In this document: positions 1-8,900 of the stretch, piece by piece
How the letters are laid out: every line of letters begins with the position of its first letter
Position numbering within the stretch: position 1 is the first letter of the stretch
Assembly (NCBI RefSeq): GCF_003217475.1
Contig: NZ_QJSP01000013.1
Coordinates: 1 to 64,000 of the forward strand
Length of the DNA stretch: 64,000 nt
Direction: 5' to 3'
Origin: Williamsia limnetica
Lineage (GTDB): Bacteria; Actinomycetota; Actinomycetes; Mycobacteriales; Mycobacteriaceae
Made by a program: the position numbers and the translations under genes
Notes under the pieces: model-generated
What the model saw: only the letters and a program-made list of their open reading frames with translations
Databases searched by the model: none
What the model was told of the DNA's origin: nothing

Positions 1-366
1 GTGATCACCAAAATCCTGCTCGACAACCACGCTGTGCCCCTGCAGGTGGGGCGTGAGTTCCGGACGGTCACACCCGCCATCCGCAAAGCACTGATTGCGC
101 GGGACAAAGGCTGTGCGTTCCCCGGCTGCGGGTGCCCGGCCGGATGGACCGATGCCCATCACATCACGTTCTGGAGTCACGGTGGTGAGACGAGCCTGGC
201 CAACACGGTTCTGCTGTGCCGCAGGCATCACAATTACATTCACCACAAAGGCTGGACCGTGTTCCTGGGACATGACGGCCATCCCTGGTTCATCAAACCC
301 GGCACCAGCACTCCTATGCATTCGCATGCCAGACGCACCCTGACCAACGAACCACTCGCCGCGTAA
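1..366 (+). CDS. HNH endonuclease (DUF222/13E12-type), C-terminal part
   Basis: This is the last 121 codons of an HNH nuclease whose 5' end lies before the window. The reading frame is open from base 1, and the GTG there is probably an internal codon. The zinc-binding and catalytic block is clear: CAFPGCGCP, then DAHHITFWSHGG, then LCRRHHNYIHH, which is the HNH core seen at the C terminus of DUF222 (13E12 repeat) proteins. These proteins are abundant in Mycobacteriales, often as many divergent copies, and their biological role is not established. The N-terminal DUF222 domain cannot be seen here, so that part of the call is inference. Confidence 0.85.
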   Translation: MITKILLDNHAVPLQVGREFRTVTPAIRKALIARDKGCAFPGCGCPAGWTDAHHITFWSHGGETSLANTVLLCRRHHNYIHHKGWTVFLGHDGHPWFIKPGTSTPMHSHARRTLTNEPLAA

Positions 367-549
367 CAGGCCCACAAGTTCACGAGAAACTCCACACGAC
401 GACGCAGCCCGAAGTTACTACCGCAGCACCGGATGACACCCGGCGCGGCTCGAACATTGAAAATTCCATAGTGTGAGGCTCTTCCGACGAACTCCGAATC
501 CCGAACACTCCTGTACGTCCGGTGTGCGATGTGCACCAACGAGTGGGTG

Positions 550-1170
550 TCAGGCCTTGGCCACCGTGATCGCGATCGCGGATTCGTCCGCGGTTCGATA
601 GTAAACGGCGATCACGCTGCCGGGCGCGACAGAGGCCAAGGATGCGGCTGGGATGAATGCGGTTTCGCGAGCGGCGAACTGCCCACCGTCGGTTCTGGCG
701 ACCATCAGGTCGACAGTGATCTCTCGGTGGTCCTCGATTAAGTGGCAGGTGGCGCGCATCGCGGTCACGACAGCCTGGGATCGATTCCCGCGCCGGACAA
801 GGTCGATCTTCGCGGCGGTCGTGATGCCCTTGCGGATCAACCTGTGGTCGAATGCCGCACGCGCTGCGATCATGTCGTCGGCGAGGGTGAGGTCGGTTGG
901 CCGGTCTGGATGAAACCGGACCGCAACCACCACACCGGGCTTCAGGTCGAGGGCTGCGCCGTGGCAGGTGGAGGTCGTGAGCTCGCCGCGAAAGCGCTCG
1001 CCTGTAACGGTTTCGACGTCAATGATCGCCGCGCCTTCACGAGGCGGCCCTGGGATGCCCGCTACTGTCCCGACGCCGATGGCGGCCCCGGCGGGTGTCG
1101 CGCTCGGTCGTCGGTGTCGGGCCGGGGTCAGCACGGTGGTGGTCTTCATCCGGGAAAGTCGTGTTCGCAT
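550..1170 (-). CDS. Hypothetical protein
   Basis: A 206-residue protein with no family I recognise. It starts with a basic, Arg/Pro-rich stretch and continues as a mixed beta-type sequence of alternating Val/Ile and charged residues (for example GVVVAVRFHPDRPTDLTLA and GSVIAVYYRTADESAIAI), which suggests two related small beta modules. No signal peptide, membrane segment or catalytic motif is visible. The start is uncertain: ATG codons at 1209, 1170 and 1149 are all in frame and none has a strong Shine-Dalgarno sequence; 1170 is a compromise. It is divergent from the gene beginning at 1254, with about 80 bp between them for both promoters. Confidence 0.55.
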   Translation of the reverse strand: MRTRLSRMKTTTVLTPARHRRPSATPAGAAIGVGTVAGIPGPPREGAAIIDVETVTGERFRGELTTSTCHGAALDLKPGVVVAVRFHPDRPTDLTLADDMIAARAAFDHRLIRKGITTAAKIDLVRRGNRSQAVVTAMRATCHLIEDHREITVDLMVARTDGGQFAARETAFIPAASLASVAPGSVIAVYYRTADESAIAITVAKA

Positions 1171-1253
1171 GGGTCTACGTTCTCGTTGGCAGGCGGCTAC
1201 CGATCCCAAGTTCGAAGCTGGTTACGCCGGCGACCTCGGTCTACGATCGCCTG

Positions 1254-2594
1254 ATGAGTACGGGGCTGCAAGTGGCCACCGACGTGTCCGTGGCCCGTCC
1301 ACGACGGGCGGTGATCGATGAGGCATGGCGTCGTATCGGCCCGGGTCTCGAAGTGCTCAGCAGCAGTGACGGTGGACCGCTACGTCGCACGGTCAAACGC
1401 ATCCTCGATCCGTTGGTGCTGCGGCTACGCGTCAACCCGCAGTTCTCGACGCCGATTCTGACCGGTGAGGCGGCGGCTGCCGTCGATGCGCTGATCGTGG
1501 GACACGGTCATGAGCTGCTGTTGACCGCCAGGTGGTTCACGCACTTGAAGAAGGCTCGCAGGCGGCTTCGGATCACCACCGGCAATGCGCAGGAGCTGTA
1601 CTTCCCGGTCTGCTTCGAGCTTGCCGTCACCGCAGGGGCGCCGCCGGCCGACAGCGACGCCGCCGCGGAGGCCACGCTGCTGGAACTGCACGGGGACCGA
1701 GACCGAACCGCGGGTGCGGTTCTCACAGATCATCTGGCAGACCCTGCTGTGGTGGAGAGACTCTCTCGGCAACTCGCGACCGGCTGGCGCGATGTGTCCC
1801 CGGGTGGCGCGATCACTGGTCCCTTTCTCGGGGGCCTGAGCACCGTGCTGGGGCCGACCGGCGATCACCGCGCCCATGGTGCCCGACAGCGGGTGTGGGC
1901 GGCACTCATCGCAGACGAGACTCCATACAATCTCGGCGCGCTCGCTCGCGACGTCGATGGAGCCCTGCCGTGGTCGATCGTCGATGTCGGTCTGAGTTCG
2001 GTTGCCCCGCAGCAGCGTCCGGACGTCATCGGTGAACAGCGCGGTGAGCGACCGCTCGATCGCACGGTCGCCGAGCGGGTCCGGGCGACCCTGCGCCGCG
2101 GCCTGGATCGCACAGAGCTACCTGACATCCCCCTGTTGTGCGACGAGGAGGTGGACCGCGTCTGCGCGCCGTGGGGTTTGCTCGGCGAAGATCGGCAGGC
2201 CACATTGATCGTCGGCATCGACCTCGCCGTCGACCTCATGCCCCTGGACGAAAAGCACAGTCCGCACAGTGCTGTTGCGACACAGATCCAGGCCCGGTTG
2301 CGTAAGGAGGCGTACGTTCTGCACGCGAGGCGCTGCCTTGCGGACGGCGCTGCGTTGCATCCGCGCCAGCAACGGGTGGTCGATGACCTCCGGGCGTTCG
2401 CCCGCCCCTACCTGAGTCGGTTGTGGGCCAGATTGCACGGGCGCGACGTGTGGCAGGAAACGTGCGCCGACGTCGACGACGTCCGGGCGCTGCTGGACGG
2501 GGTGGCACGGTCGACGAGTCTGGATCAGCGCCAACGCATCAAGGCGATGTTGGAGAACCAGCTGGCCCCCACATCGGGCGCGGGTGCGATATGA
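1254..2594 (+). CDS. Hypothetical protein, first of an overlapping pair
   Basis: A protein of 446 residues that I do not recognise. It is soluble in appearance, Arg- and Leu-rich, with no signal peptide, no transmembrane segment and no P-loop. The open frame extends back to 1095, but the upstream part looks like random high-GC translation and would overlap the divergent gene, so the ATG at 1254 is preferred. The stop overlaps the start of the next gene (ATGA at 2591-2594), so the two are almost certainly co-transcribed and translationally coupled. The pair may act together, but the sequence does not show what it does. Confidence 0.65.
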   Translation: MSTGLQVATDVSVARPRRAVIDEAWRRIGPGLEVLSSSDGGPLRRTVKRILDPLVLRLRVNPQFSTPILTGEAAAAVDALIVGHGHELLLTARWFTHLKKARRRLRITTGNAQELYFPVCFELAVTAGAPPADSDAAAEATLLELHGDRDRTAGAVLTDHLADPAVVERLSRQLATGWRDVSPGGAITGPFLGGLSTVLGPTGDHRAHGARQRVWAALIADETPYNLGALARDVDGALPWSIVDVGLSSVAPQQRPDVIGEQRGERPLDRTVAERVRATLRRGLDRTELPDIPLLCDEEVDRVCAPWGLLGEDRQATLIVGIDLAVDLMPLDEKHSPHSAVATQIQARLRKEAYVLHARRCLADGAALHPRQQRVVDDLRAFARPYLSRLWARLHGRDVWQETCADVDDVRALLDGVARSTSLDQRQRIKAMLENQLAPTSGAGAI

Positions 2595-3724
2595 GGCTGA
2601 ACACCGAGTCGAGGCTGTGGGGTATCGGCCCGGCACCCGAAGACCCACCACTGGTCGCCGTACTCGAGGTCGGTGGCGCCGTGATGTCCTGGACGGTCGA
2701 TGTTGCGGCACCTCCGAGGATCACCTTTCTCGACCACCAACAGGCGGACTGGCTGTGGCATGTCGTCGGGGAACCCGGTCATGTGGCGCTCGCCGCTGCC
2801 ATGGAGGACGCCGCCACCCCGGATTCCCTCGAGATCTCTGGCGCCGAGATCGTCGCGGGCTCGCTCGAGGATCCGCGTCGTCTCGCACTGGGTCACTGGC
2901 TGCGCCGCTGGTGGCCGACGAGCGTGCTCGATGGCATCGGCCCCTTGGACCAAGCCTTGCTCGACGCCGAGGTCGCGTTGCTCACCGCACAGGCCCAACA
3001 CTTTTTCGCCGGCGACACCTTCGACTCCGATGTGACCACGTTGTTGGCGCCGCACGCAGCTGCGCTGATCCGGCACGTCCGCGGTGGCGATCACCGGATA
3101 ATGGATATGGTCGCTCGTGCAGTCGAACTCGCGGAAGAAACGGGGGCGGCCGCCGGACCCGACTCGGCACTGTGGCTTGATCTGGCCGACATGCTGGACG
3201 ACTCGGGGCTGCGCGCCGCGGCCGGCATCGGTCAGCAGGACGATTATGCGCTCGCGGCGGGTAGCGGCACGGCCATTGATACCGAAGCGATCTCGCGTGG
3301 TGCAGCAACAATCAAGTGGGGCGCGGTTCCACCGCACACCTTCGATGCCGCAGAGAACACCGCGGAGTGGGTGGTACCGATCGGGGACGGCGACAACCCG
3401 GCCACCGCGGTCGTCCGGACCATGATGATCGGCGGCGACCCGTCTGGCATCGCCGTGACGCTGCGATCGGGAACCATCGCCGGTGCAGCTGAACTGGACG
3501 GTCGCGGCGCCGCCAGGATCGCGCTCCGGACCGGCGATCAGGTGCCGTCGGAATCAGAACTGTGGGGCCACGATTGGTCGTCGGCCGCGCTCACGGTGGG
3601 AGTGCCGGTGGACGAACCGGTAGAGAGTCGCGAACGGGTGCGACGCTTCGTCAGACAGCGGCTCGCTGCGCCGCCCGAGGACGCGTTTCTCGCCGAGATC
3701 CTGGCTGCCGAAGCCGACTACTGA
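2591..3724 (+). CDS. Hypothetical protein, second of an overlapping pair
   Basis: A 377-residue acidic protein, rich in Ala, Asp and Glu, with several Trp residues clustered near position 95-110 (HWLRRWWPTS). I recognise no family. The ATG at 2591 overlaps the stop of the preceding gene by four bases. The longer in-frame start at 2423 would sit inside that gene and is rejected. No membrane segment, signal peptide or nucleotide-binding motif is visible. The gene ends 81 bp before the convergent exporter permease gene; a palindromic repeat lies between them. Confidence 0.65.
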   Translation: MRLNTESRLWGIGPAPEDPPLVAVLEVGGAVMSWTVDVAAPPRITFLDHQQADWLWHVVGEPGHVALAAAMEDAATPDSLEISGAEIVAGSLEDPRRLALGHWLRRWWPTSVLDGIGPLDQALLDAEVALLTAQAQHFFAGDTFDSDVTTLLAPHAAALIRHVRGGDHRIMDMVARAVELAEETGAAAGPDSALWLDLADMLDDSGLRAAAGIGQQDDYALAAGSGTAIDTEAISRGAATIKWGAVPPHTFDAAENTAEWVVPIGDGDNPATAVVRTMMIGGDPSGIAVTLRSGTIAGAAELDGRGAARIALRTGDQVPSESELWGHDWSSAALTVGVPVDEPVESRERVRRFVRQRLAAPPEDAFLAEILAAEADY

Positions 3725-3739
3725 TCCCTACGCCTGGAG

Positions 3740-3792
3740 TTGGTGGGTTCTGGCGACGCCGACCTGCGGAAATGGTCGCCAGAACCCACCAA
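3740..3792. repeat. Palindromic element E1, likely bidirectional terminator
   Basis: Perfect 18-bp inverted repeat: the left arm at 3740-3757 begins TTGGTGGGTTCTGG and pairs with the right arm at 3775-3792, with a 17-base loop. It lies between convergent genes ending at 3724 and 3805. Its left arm and loop start recur at 37190 and its arm core (GTTCTGGCG) at 53429, both also between convergent genes. This makes it a member of a dispersed palindrome family rather than a one-off terminator. There is no T-tract on either side. Confidence 0.75.
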
Positions 3793-3804
3793 GATCGCGG
3801 AAGA

Positions 3805-4716
3805 TCAGTGGCTTGCGACTGAGCGGTAGCGCCACAGCGACAACGGTACGAAGACGATGAGAATCGCGGCGCACGTGAGGACCGAGTAGAGCACTGCGTT
3901 GTCGGCGACCCAGCCGGTGGCCTGCGGGAAGTCGGCGGGCGCTGCATTGCCGAGCAACTGCCGAGATGCAGTGGCCACCGCGGTGATCGGGTTCCACTCT
4001 GCGATTGTCTTGAGCGGGCCGGGCAGGCTCTGCGCCGAGATGAACGCACTCGACAGGAACGTCATCGGGAACATCCACACGAACCCGATGCTCTGCGCCA
4101 CCTCCACATTGGGTGCCATGAGACCGGAGAACGCACCCACCCACGACATCGCGAACGCAAGCAGCAGGATGAGGCCGAGAGCGATCAGCGCATCGAGCGC
4201 GCTGCCGCGGATGCGCCAGCCGATGACCAGTCCACACAGTGCCATGACGGCCACACTGACGATGCTGACCAGGAGGTCGGAGAGCGTCCGACCGAGCACC
4301 ACCGCCAGCGACCACATGGGCAGAGTGCGCAGGCGGTCGACGATGCCGGACTGAAGGTCTTGTGCGAGTCCGACAGTGGTGAAGGCCGAGTTGAAAACAA
4401 CTGTCTGCGTGAAGATGCCAGCCATCAAGAACTCGCGGTACGAGGCGCCGCCGAGAGTTGCACCGAAGACGTACGCGAACAGGAAGACGAACATGAAGGG
4501 CTGCACGGTGGCGCTCACCAGGAGCGTCGGCACGCGGCGGATGGTCAGGAGATTTCGCCCCGCCATGACCGAGCTGTCGGAGAACAGGCCGCCACCTTTC
4601 GCGGGAAGGAAATCTTCAGAGCCCATCGACGTCGTGGTCACCTTGTTCGACTTCTCCTGCTTCTCGGTCGCCTGCTTCGTGTCGTCGGGAGACGGCTGCG
4701 CAGATGTTGTCGTCAC
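3805..4716 (-). CDS. ABC-2 type exporter permease (DrrB-like)
   Basis: A 303-residue membrane protein of the ABC-2/DrrB family, the membrane half of a drug or lipid exporter. A cytoplasmic N-terminal tail of about 60 residues, rich in Thr, Ser and Lys, precedes about six hydrophobic segments (for example LLVSATVQPFMFVFLFAYVF and LIALGLILLLAFAMSWVGA). The GTG start overlaps the stop of the ATPase gene by four bases (GTGA), so the two subunits are translationally coupled. As the last gene of the tetR-NRPS-mbtH-ATPase-permease set, it most likely exports the NRPS product, although the substrate is inferred from position only. Confidence 0.9.
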   Translation of the reverse strand: MTTTSAQPSPDDTKQATEKQEKSNKVTTTSMGSEDFLPAKGGGLFSDSSVMAGRNLLTIRRVPTLLVSATVQPFMFVFLFAYVFGATLGGASYREFLMAGIFTQTVVFNSAFTTVGLAQDLQSGIVDRLRTLPMWSLAVVLGRTLSDLLVSIVSVAVMALCGLVIGWRIRGSALDALIALGLILLLAFAMSWVGAFSGLMAPNVEVAQSIGFVWMFPMTFLSSAFISAQSLPGPLKTIAEWNPITAVATASRQLLGNAAPADFPQATGWVADNAVLYSVLTCAAILIVFVPLSLWRYRSVASH

Positions 4717-5699
4717 GCAGCACGCTCCTCGTTCTTGTCGGGGGTCGTCGACGTCAGGTTCAAGAAGACGTCGTCGAGAGTAGGGGCGTCCACGGTGAAG
4801 TCCGAGACGGTCATGCCTGACTCGGACAGCGCTTGAATGATCGCCGCAGCACTGGCATTACCGTGTGCGACCGGAACATGCCAGGCCATCGAGTGGGCAT
4901 GGCTGTACGGTTCACCGGATCCGTATTCGGCCAGCACGGCGACGAGCCGGTCGCGGTCATAGCCCCCCGCCATTTCAACTGTCAGCAGCGTGGACTGGGA
5001 CGCAGCCTTCAATTCGGCGGCGGTGCCCTTCGCGACCACCACGCCCTTGTCGATCACCGTGATGATGTCGGCGAGGGCATCGGCCTCTTCGAGGTACTGG
5101 GTGGTCAACAGCACGCTTGTGCCTGTACTGACCAGGTTTTCGATCAGGGCCCACATCTCTCGGCGACCGCGCGGGTCGAGGCCGGTGGTGGGTTCGTCGA
5201 GGATCACGACACCCGGCCGGGCAATCAGTGAACCGGCCAGGTCGAGTCGCCGGCGCATACCCCCGGAGTACGTACGGGACGGTCGATCCCGCGCGTCGCT
5301 GAGCCGGAAGTCGCTGATCAGTTCGTCGGCGCGAGCTCCGGCGGCCTTGCGCTTGAGGCCGTACAGACGGGCGACCATGCGAAGGTTCTCCCAACCCGTC
5401 AGGTTGCCGTCCACCGCGGCGTACTGTCCGGAGACGCCGATGCTGCGACGCACCTTGGCGGGATCGGCCAATGCGTCGGTTCCCAGCACGGTGACTGTTC
5501 CCTCGTCGGGTTTGAGCAGCGTGGAGATCACCCGCACCGTCGTGGTCTTGCCCGCACCATTCGGTCCGAGGAGTGCGTGCACGGTGCCGCGCTTGACTTG
5601 CAGGTCGACGCCACCGAGTGCGCGGTGAGGTTCGCCGCGACCGAATGTGCCACCGAAGGTCTTCGTCAGGCCGGAGACCTCGATCGCATACTCATCCAT
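4713..5699 (-). CDS. ABC exporter ATP-binding protein (DrrA-like)
   Basis: A 328-residue ATPase of the daunorubicin-resistance (DrrA) family. It has a Walker A motif GPNGAGKTTT near residue 45, the signature YSGGMRRRLDLA, Walker B with VVILDEPTTGLDP, and a C-terminal DrrA-type tail that ends in the typical PTLDDVFLNLT block. The ATG at 5699 is chosen because the protein then begins MDEYAIEVSGLTKTF, as in the family; the longer frame to 5939 only overlaps mbtH. The start lies 8 bp inside the end of mbtH. Together with the downstream permease it should form a two-plus-two exporter. Confidence 0.93.
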   Translation of the reverse strand: MDEYAIEVSGLTKTFGGTFGRGEPHRALGGVDLQVKRGTVHALLGPNGAGKTTTVRVISTLLKPDEGTVTVLGTDALADPAKVRRSIGVSGQYAAVDGNLTGWENLRMVARLYGLKRKAAGARADELISDFRLSDARDRPSRTYSGGMRRRLDLAGSLIARPGVVILDEPTTGLDPRGRREMWALIENLVSTGTSVLLTTQYLEEADALADIITVIDKGVVVAKGTAAELKAASQSTLLTVEMAGGYDRDRLVAVLAEYGSGEPYSHAHSMAWHVPVAHGNASAAAIIQALSESGMTVSDFTVDAPTLDDVFLNLTSTTPDKNEERAA

Positions 5700-5952
5700 T
5701 GATCCACCACTTCTCGTCGCGGACTGCTCGGATCTCGTGCTTACGTTCTGACATCGACTGCTTGAGACTGCGCGGCGCGATGTCGCGCCAGTTCTTCTCG
5801 ACGTACTGCAAGCAGTCCTCGCGACCGGACGGTCCGTGCTGTGACGTCCAGCCGCCGGGTACCGGAGCGAAATCCGGCCACAGCGAATGCTGGCCTTCGT
5901 GGTTGACCAGAACGCGGAACGTACCCCGCTCGTCATCAAATGGATTTTTCAT
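5692..5952 (-). CDS. MbtH-like protein
   Basis: An 86-residue MbtH-family protein, a small partner that binds NRPS adenylation domains and often is needed for their solubility or activity. Family hallmarks are present: N-terminal NPFDDE, a central NHEGQHSLWPDFAPVPGGW, and the C-terminal SLKQSMSERK region with conserved Trp residues. The length is normal, with a slightly long C terminus. It starts inside the last codons of the NRPS gene (17-bp overlap) with a good AAAGGA ribosome-binding site, and its end overlaps the ATPase start. This arrangement ties it to the four-module synthetase. Confidence 0.95.
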   Translation of the reverse strand: MKNPFDDERGTFRVLVNHEGQHSLWPDFAPVPGGWTSQHGPSGREDCLQYVEKNWRDIAPRSLKQSMSERKHEIRAVRDEKWWING

Positions 5953-8900
5953 GATGTGTCCTTTCCCCTGCTGTTGCGAACTTGTCTGTGGTCGCGTGGT
6001 TGTTCGGGCGGGCGATGTCGGTCGTGTGGTGTGTCACCGGCGGGTCCAGATGGGCGCGTAGCGCGGCGGCGACCGGGCCGACATGCTCCGAGTCGAGAAG
6101 CTGGCTGTGCCGGCACGGCGCCGAGATGTGGTCGATCTCGCCGGCGACGTGTGCTCGCCAATCCTCGATGGCAGGACCTCCGGCCGGCGGATCCACCTCT
6201 GCGGTCACGAAGACGGCGTGGCCGTCGTAGTGCCGTGGTGTCCAGTCGCGGGCCACTGCGGTCGCGGCCACGTACGCCTCGTAAAGCGATTCGAGGGCGG
6301 CGACCGACAGGTGAGCGAGCGGACCCTCGGAACTGTGGATGATCTCCGTCGCCTGCTCGATGCTCAGATCGGCGTCCTCGGTGTGGCCCAAAGCCTCGCG
6401 GGCATCGGCGAAACCGAACTCCTCCAGCAGTTCTGCGACCGAAGGCTCGAGGTCGAGCCCGGGCCTACCCGGGATCACGTACGAATCCAGCAACATCAAC
6501 AGGTCGATCTGCTCGCCCTGTTCACGGAGTTGCACCGCCATCTCGTGCACGATCGAGCCACCGAGTGACCAGCCGACGAGGTGATAGGGCCCGTGCGGCT
6601 GCACGGAACGGATCTGCTGCACATAGAAATCGGCAAGGTCGGGTACCGACCGCAACCGCGGGCCGCCGGACAGCGCGGGATTCTGCAGGCCGTACAGCGG
6701 TCGGTCGGAGTCGAGGTGGGGGAGCAGGGACGTGTAGCTCCAGGCGACGCCCAGTGCCGGGTGCACCGCGAACACCGGAGCTCGGTTTCCGTTGGCTCGC
6801 AACGAGAGCAGGGGTGCCAGCGCCGGATCGTCGGCGGGTACGACGGGTGCCGCGTCAGGCTGGTTCGCCGTCCGATTCCGCTCGCCGTCGATTCGGGCAG
6901 CGAGCTCTTCGGTGGTCGAGTCGCTGAACATCCAGCCGACAGGTACCTCGACGCCCGCTTGTTCTCGCAGTGTCGCGATCACCTTCGTTGCCAGCAGGGA
7001 GTTGCCGCCGAGATCGAAGAAGCCATCGCCGGCCGACACTGTGTCCAGGTCCAATGCCTGGGCGAACGCACTGGCCACGAGGGTTTCGGTGCCGGCGGCG
7101 GGCGGACGGCCCGCGACGGTCGACACCTCAGGCTTGGGCAGGGCTTTCTTGTCCAATTTGCCGACCGGGGTCATCGGGATGGCGTCGAGCACCGTGATGG
7201 CCGAGGGCACCATATGGCGGGGCAGTTTGTGGGACAGCTGCTCTCGCAACGCGGCGGGATCGACGTCGGCGCCGTCCTCGGCGACGATGTAGCTCAGCAG
7301 CCGGGCCTGACGGTCGGAGTCGCCGTCCACGATGGTGGTCGAGTGACGGACCGAGTCGAATCCGGCGAGGACCGCATCGATCTCGCCGAGCTCGATCCGG
7401 AAGCCGCGGACCTGTACCTGATCGTCACTGCGACCGACGTACTGCAGGGTGCGCGCAGCCGTCCAGCGGACGACGTCGCCGGTGCGGTACATCCGCTCGC
7501 CGCCGACACCGGTGGGGTTGGCCACGAACCGTGTGGACGTGAGATCCGGACGACCGAAGTATCCACGGGTGACCTGATCGCCGATGAGGTAGAGCTCGCC
7601 GGCGACGCCGACCGGGGTCGGGTGCAGTCGGGTGTCGAGTACCAACGCGCGCACCCCACGGTTCGGCGAACCGATGGTGATCGGGCCCTCAGGCGTCAGC
7701 GGGTCGCTGCTGGTGGTGATGATCGTCGTCTCGGTGGGACCGTAGACGTTGTACATCGTCCGGCCGTCCGCCCATTTGCGAACCAGGTCACGACCGAAGC
7801 TCTCGCCTCCCACCGCGATCGTGCGCAGACCGCGTACGCGGCGGTGGTCGAGGCTGGCAAGCGCCGCCGGAGTGATGAACGCGTGCGTGACGGCACTGAG
7901 TTCGAGGAAATCTGCCAGCTGCTCGCCGCCGTAGACGTCGGTGGGGCTGATCACCAGTGCGGACCGTCCGGAAATGGCCATCAACATCTCGAGCACAGAC
8001 GCATCGAAGCTCGGTGATGCGAAATGCAGGACCCGGGAGGCTGATTCGGGACGCATCTTGACCTTGAGCTCATCGTGTACCGCCGCCAGGCCGCGATGGG
8101 AAACCATCACGCCCTTCGGCCGACCGGTGGAGCCGGAGGTGTAGATGATGTACGCGAGCTGCTCATGCCTCGGGCCGTCGCCGATCTCATCGCGCGTCAG
8201 CGGCAGAGCCGACAGCGCTGCGGTGGCGCCGTGCACCGCCGCGTCGTCCAGCACGAACCAGTCGACTGCGGCCGGCAACGACTGTGCGTGCTCGGCCATG
8301 GTGATCCCGACCCGAACCCGGCTGTCGGACAGCATGTGTTCGATACGGGCCGCGGGGTAGGTCGGGTCGACCGGCAGGAACGCGGCGCCGGTCTTGGTGA
8401 TGGCCAACGTTGCGATGATCGAGTCCACCGACCGCGGAATGGCCATGGCGACCAGCGAATCAGGACCCAGGCCGCGGCGCAGGAGCAACCGGGCGAGCTT
8501 GTTCGACCGGTAGTCGACCTCGCGGTAACTGACGCTGGTGTGCGCGTCGATCAACGCGGTGCCGTCCGGATTGTCGCGGACCGCGGCAGCGAACAGCTCG
8601 GCGAGCGAACGCGGCCGGGGTGCGGGCAGGCCACGCACCGGGGCGAGGGTCGCCTCTTCGACGAAGTCGGTGACCGGGGTGTCACCGATCGGCCTCTCCG
8701 GGGTGTCGGTGACCGCACGCAGCACCCGAACGAGCCTTCCGGCGATGGCTTCCGCGGTCCGCTCGTCGTAGAGCGCACTGGCGTAGGTCATCTTGATCCG
8801 GCCTTGGCTATCGGCGCCGGGATTGATACCGGTCACCGTGAACTGCAGGTCGAACTTGACCGTCGGGTTGTCGATTTCGGTCACCTGCGCTGACAGGCCG

